This document shows, one piece after another, positions 40,776 through 42,795 of a stretch of DNA of 42,795 bases. Location: contig LVAT01000019.1 in the NCBI GenBank assembly GCA_001604135.1, forward strand, positions 1-42,795, in the 5' to 3' direction. The position numbers and the translations under genes are program-made. Origin of the DNA: Clostridiales bacterium Firm_14 (lineage in GTDB: Bacteria; Bacillota; Clostridia; Saccharofermentanales; Saccharofermentanaceae). Position 1 is the first letter of the stretch, and each line of letters starts with the position of its first letter. Below the pieces are notes generated by a model. The model ran no database searches. It was not told the DNA's origin and worked only from the letters and a program-made list of their open reading frames with translations.

Positions 40776-42363
40776 TGTTGCTTCCTCCCAATTTTTCTTT
40801 GTCTATCTTATACAGTTTAAAGTATCCGTTGCTGAATACCTGTTCCAACGAATCCTTGTTTTTAATGATGTAATCAACATATCTGCTGTCGCCGGCGTAA
40901 TTAAGTATATAGTCAGCGTCGCCGATTGTTTCAGGCAATTCTGTGTCGTTCGTATAAGAATACACGTCCGTATAAAGACGAAGTATCCTTGGTCTATAGA
41001 ATATCACTACATCGTCCGTATCAAGATTCTCATTAATGTAATCGTACACTTCCAGCGCATATTGCGAGTTAACGGATTCTATGGCTTTCGTGCTTGCAGT
41101 ATCGCCTCTTGCGATCCTTATGGTGCCGAAGATCATGCAGAGAATAAGGACTACGGCAAAATCGACTCTCGCGATCTTCTGAAGATTCTCCATGACAGAG
41201 GCCTTTTTGCCGGATTCCTTCTCAGCGATCATTTTTTTTGAGCTGCTCATACCGTAGTAGGCAAGGATCAGGATGATCGGGAATAAGGAAAAGATGAATC
41301 TCGTTCCCTGCTGGTAATCGTAGACGAACAGCATAAGGAGCATGACGATCAGGTAGAACGGCAGATGGTCTGATTCCTTTATCCTTTTAAATGCGCCGAT
41401 GAGCACAGCTGCAATGAAGGGGATCATGATGACGACTAAGATCGCCGGGATGACCATCTTGTGGTCTTTTATGGCCTGAGGCCAGAATGAACAGTTCTGG
41501 ATATTCTGTGTGAACATCGAAAGGAGCATGTTCGCATAGTAGGTAATGTTGGATTTCAGCTGTCCGGCTGTTACCGAGAAGTAGTCCAGATATGTTGAAC
41601 CGCCCTTGGGGAGCGCCACCGACAGGATAGCTGTCGGGACGAGGAAAGATACATAATGCACGCACATGACGGCGAATGCCTTGACGGTCATCTTCTTGTC
41701 TTTGATCTGCTTTATGAAATGGATAAGATCTACAAGGCCCAGTCCTGCAAGAAGTGCCAGTGCCATCGTTCTGGTCGAGAAGGCCGCGAAAGAAAGCACT
41801 CCTACAAGGATTCCGTATTTTATGTTGCGGACTTCCAGATATCTGTCGATCAGAACCCAGGCAATGACCGTAAACATCAGGCACGGAATGTCAGATAAGA
41901 TGATCTTCGTATATCCGGCATAGTGGATATTAAGGATAAGCGCACCGCAGATAAGAAGGGCTGCGCTGAGCTTCACATTTCTCCTCAGAAGGAGGATATA
42001 GAGGGCAATGACAGTTACTGCCAGACAGAAAGCCATGAAAATCTGGTAAGGGACGAAATTTGTGCCCCAGATCATGTAGATCGGGATAATGAGGATAGAT
42101 GTAAGCCAGGGATATGAATGAGCACCAAGACCGCTTGCCGAATGGTCGATCGTATATGTGTGCTTCATGAACCACTCGTTGACATGTCCGTCAGCAATGG
42201 CTCTGGTCTGTGACAGATACTGGCTGAAATCGCCGCTCCAGGGCTGGGTATTGGCTATGCCGATCACGGAAACGGCCATGGTGATGACAAATAGAGCAAA
42301 ACCTGCAATAACAAGCTTCTTATTATCCTTCAAACCCGATTTGAGACTGCGGTTTTCTGCCAT
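40768..42363 (-). CDS. GT-C-type membrane glycosyltransferase, GT39-like
   Basis: A 531-residue protein with about 11 hydrophobic helices and an extracytoplasmic C-terminal part. The first loop carries an acidic pair region ([17 protein letters not shown]) and the later SDIPCLMF, as in PMT/ArnT enzymes. It should pass a lipid-linked sugar to a surface acceptor. AGGAA lies directly before the ATG. The first gene of the operon; its leader holds a terminator-like hairpin. Confidence 0.83.
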   Translation of the reverse strand: MAENRSLKSGLKDNKKLVIAGFALFVITMAVSVIGIANTQPWSGDFSQYLSQTRAIADGHVNEWFMKHTYTIDHSASGLGAHSYPWLTSILIIPIYMIWGTNFVPYQIFMAFCLAVTVIALYILLLRRNVKLSAALLICGALILNIHYAGYTKIILSDIPCLMFTVIAWVLIDRYLEVRNIKYGILVGVLSFAAFSTRTMALALLAGLGLVDLIHFIKQIKDKKMTVKAFAVMCVHYVSFLVPTAILSVALPKGGSTYLDYFSVTAGQLKSNITYYANMLLSMFTQNIQNCSFWPQAIKDHKMVIPAILVVIMIPFIAAVLIGAFKRIKESDHLPFYLIVMLLMLFVYDYQQGTRFIFSLFPIILILAYYGMSSSKKMIAEKESGKKASVMENLQKIARVDFAVVLILCMIFGTIRIARGDTASTKAIESVNSQYALEVYDYINENLDTDDVVIFYRPRILRLYTDVYSYTNDTELPETIGDADYILNYAGDSRYVDYIIKNKDSLEQVFSNGYFKLYKIDKEKLGGSNNG

Positions 42364-42401
42364 TTCCTACTGTTTTTCACCCATTTTTAAATTATTCCGC
42401 A

Positions 42402-42428
42402 ACAAAAAATGCTTGGTTCACAAGCATT
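42402..42428 (-). terminator. Leader hairpin with T tract before the glycosylation operon
   Basis: On the minus strand AATGCTTG (42428-42421) pairs with CAAGCATT (42415-42408), followed by TTTT-G-TT. It lies between the putative -10 (TATACT, 42447-42442) and the first gene, so it may attenuate the operon. Confidence 0.65.
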
Positions 42429-42441
42429 CGCGAATGAATTG

Positions 42442-42447
42442 AGTATA
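42442..42447 (-). promoter_or_regulatory. Probable -10 of the glycosylation operon
   Basis: TATACT on the minus strand; a weak TTCAAC lies 16 bases upstream. Confidence 0.4.
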
Positions 42448-42464
42448 CCATATAGGACCTCAAG

Positions 42465-42493
42465 TTGAAGTAAAGAAATTAAAGTAATAAAAT
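42465..42493 (+). promoter_or_regulatory. Promoter of the YidC-like gene
   Basis: TTGAAG (42465-42470), 17-base spacer, TAAAAT (42488-42493). The 75-base leader that follows includes GCCGT-TG-ACGGC (a short palindrome) and several G/C-rich segments. Confidence 0.6.
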
Positions 42494-42568
42494 AGAGAGC
42501 CGTTGACGGCAACAGCCGGATACGGAAAAACGGGCCTTCTCAGGGAATAGCAGGAAGCGGATAGAATA

Positions 42569-42795
42569 ATGTCTTTTTTGACTGCACTTTACACATTGAT
42601 CATATCTCCTCTCGAGCTTCTCTTTGAAGTCGTATTTACGATAGCCTACAGGATCATCGGAAATCCCGGCCTGTCGATCATATTCTTAAGCCTCGCATTC
42701 AATTTCCTGGTCCTTCCCCTCTATAAGCGCGCCGATGAGCTTCAGGCTGAAGAGCGCGACATTCAGGCCAAGATGGCACCCAGGCTCAAGCGCAT
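42569..42795 (+). CDS. YidC/Oxa1-family membrane insertase, partial
   Basis: The first 75 codons of a gene cut off by the window end. It starts MSFLTALYTLIISPLELLFE, a short N-terminal hydrophobic helix, then GNPGLSIIFLSLAFNFLVLPLY with the conserved helix after it, and a basic/acidic segment (QAEERDIQAKMAPRLKR), the typical first cytoplasmic loop of YidC. In Clostridia a YidC-type protein is often found next to surface polysaccharide genes. AGGAAGC precedes the ATG at a rather long distance. Confidence 0.85.
   Translation, partial: MSFLTALYTLIISPLELLFEVVFTIAYRIIGNPGLSIIFLSLAFNFLVLPLYKRADELQAEERDIQAKMAPRLKR

Noticed and set aside
42494-42568. Known riboswitch before the YidC-like gene
   Set aside because: I compared it by eye with c-di-GMP, fluoride and guanidine types and saw no matching core.

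Overview
The window looks like a chromosomal segment of a gut- or rumen-type member of the Clostridia (Bacillota). Gene families (a TM287/288-like ABC exporter pair, IorAB with a PaaK-type ligase, sugar-type ABC permeases without their own ATPase, a small XRE/membrane-protein operon), strong AGGAGG-type ribosome binding sites and TATAAT-type promoters all fit. The family cannot be fixed from sequence alone. There is no tRNA, rRNA, CRISPR array or recognisable transposase.

Layout. 1-975: a structured hairpin element and a lipoprotein gene. 1119-4830: an operon for a heterodimeric ABC exporter. 4986-8300: an acyl-CoA synthetase and a sodium:solute symporter. 8402-13747: a minus-strand aryl-acid operon (iorA, iorB, a zinc-finger/thioesterase fusion, a PaaK-type CoA ligase, a tandem ACT protein), plus one small membrane protein. 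13874-16012: two tandem transglutaminase-like lipoproteins. 16078-21415: an unusual operon combining two sugar-type ABC permeases, an HlyD-like adaptor and a MacB-like periplasmic-domain protein. 21608-24128: pyruvate kinase and, divergently, a GMP synthetase subunit lacking the glutaminase half.

24102-27352 is the most accessory-looking part. The last codons of guaA plus a 72-bp hairpin element occur twice, 3162 bp apart, with one mismatch in 89 bases. Between them lie a methyltransferase, two small overlapping ORFs and a membrane-anchored S41 protease. 27491-34007 is a patchwork of small lipid-facing or hypothetical genes: a broken zinc-ribbon/TPR gene, a DUF1349 protein, an autoregulated membrane/XRE pair, a monooxygenase-like protein, an NmrA-like reductase and apt. 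34028-36023 is a TetR-SDR-CPBP operon with a perfect TetR-type operator. 36158-37591 holds a zinc-ribbon/TPR membrane protein and a MaoC hydratase.

37638-42363 is a minus-strand surface-glycosylation operon: a GT-C-type membrane glycosyltransferase, a DPM1/GtrB-type GT2, a GHMP-kinase/nucleotidyltransferase fusion and a GtrA flippase. It has a possible attenuator in its leader. A YidC/Oxa1-type insertase starts divergently at 42569 and runs off the window.

The best candidates for something undescribed are: the dispersed hairpin element sitting on stop codons, with covarying arms and a conserved internal loop; the sugar-kinase/pyrophosphorylase fusion inside a complete Gtr-like module; the permease/HlyD/MacB-domain operon with a pseudoknot-like upstream region; and the zinc-finger thioesterase of the aryl-acid operon.
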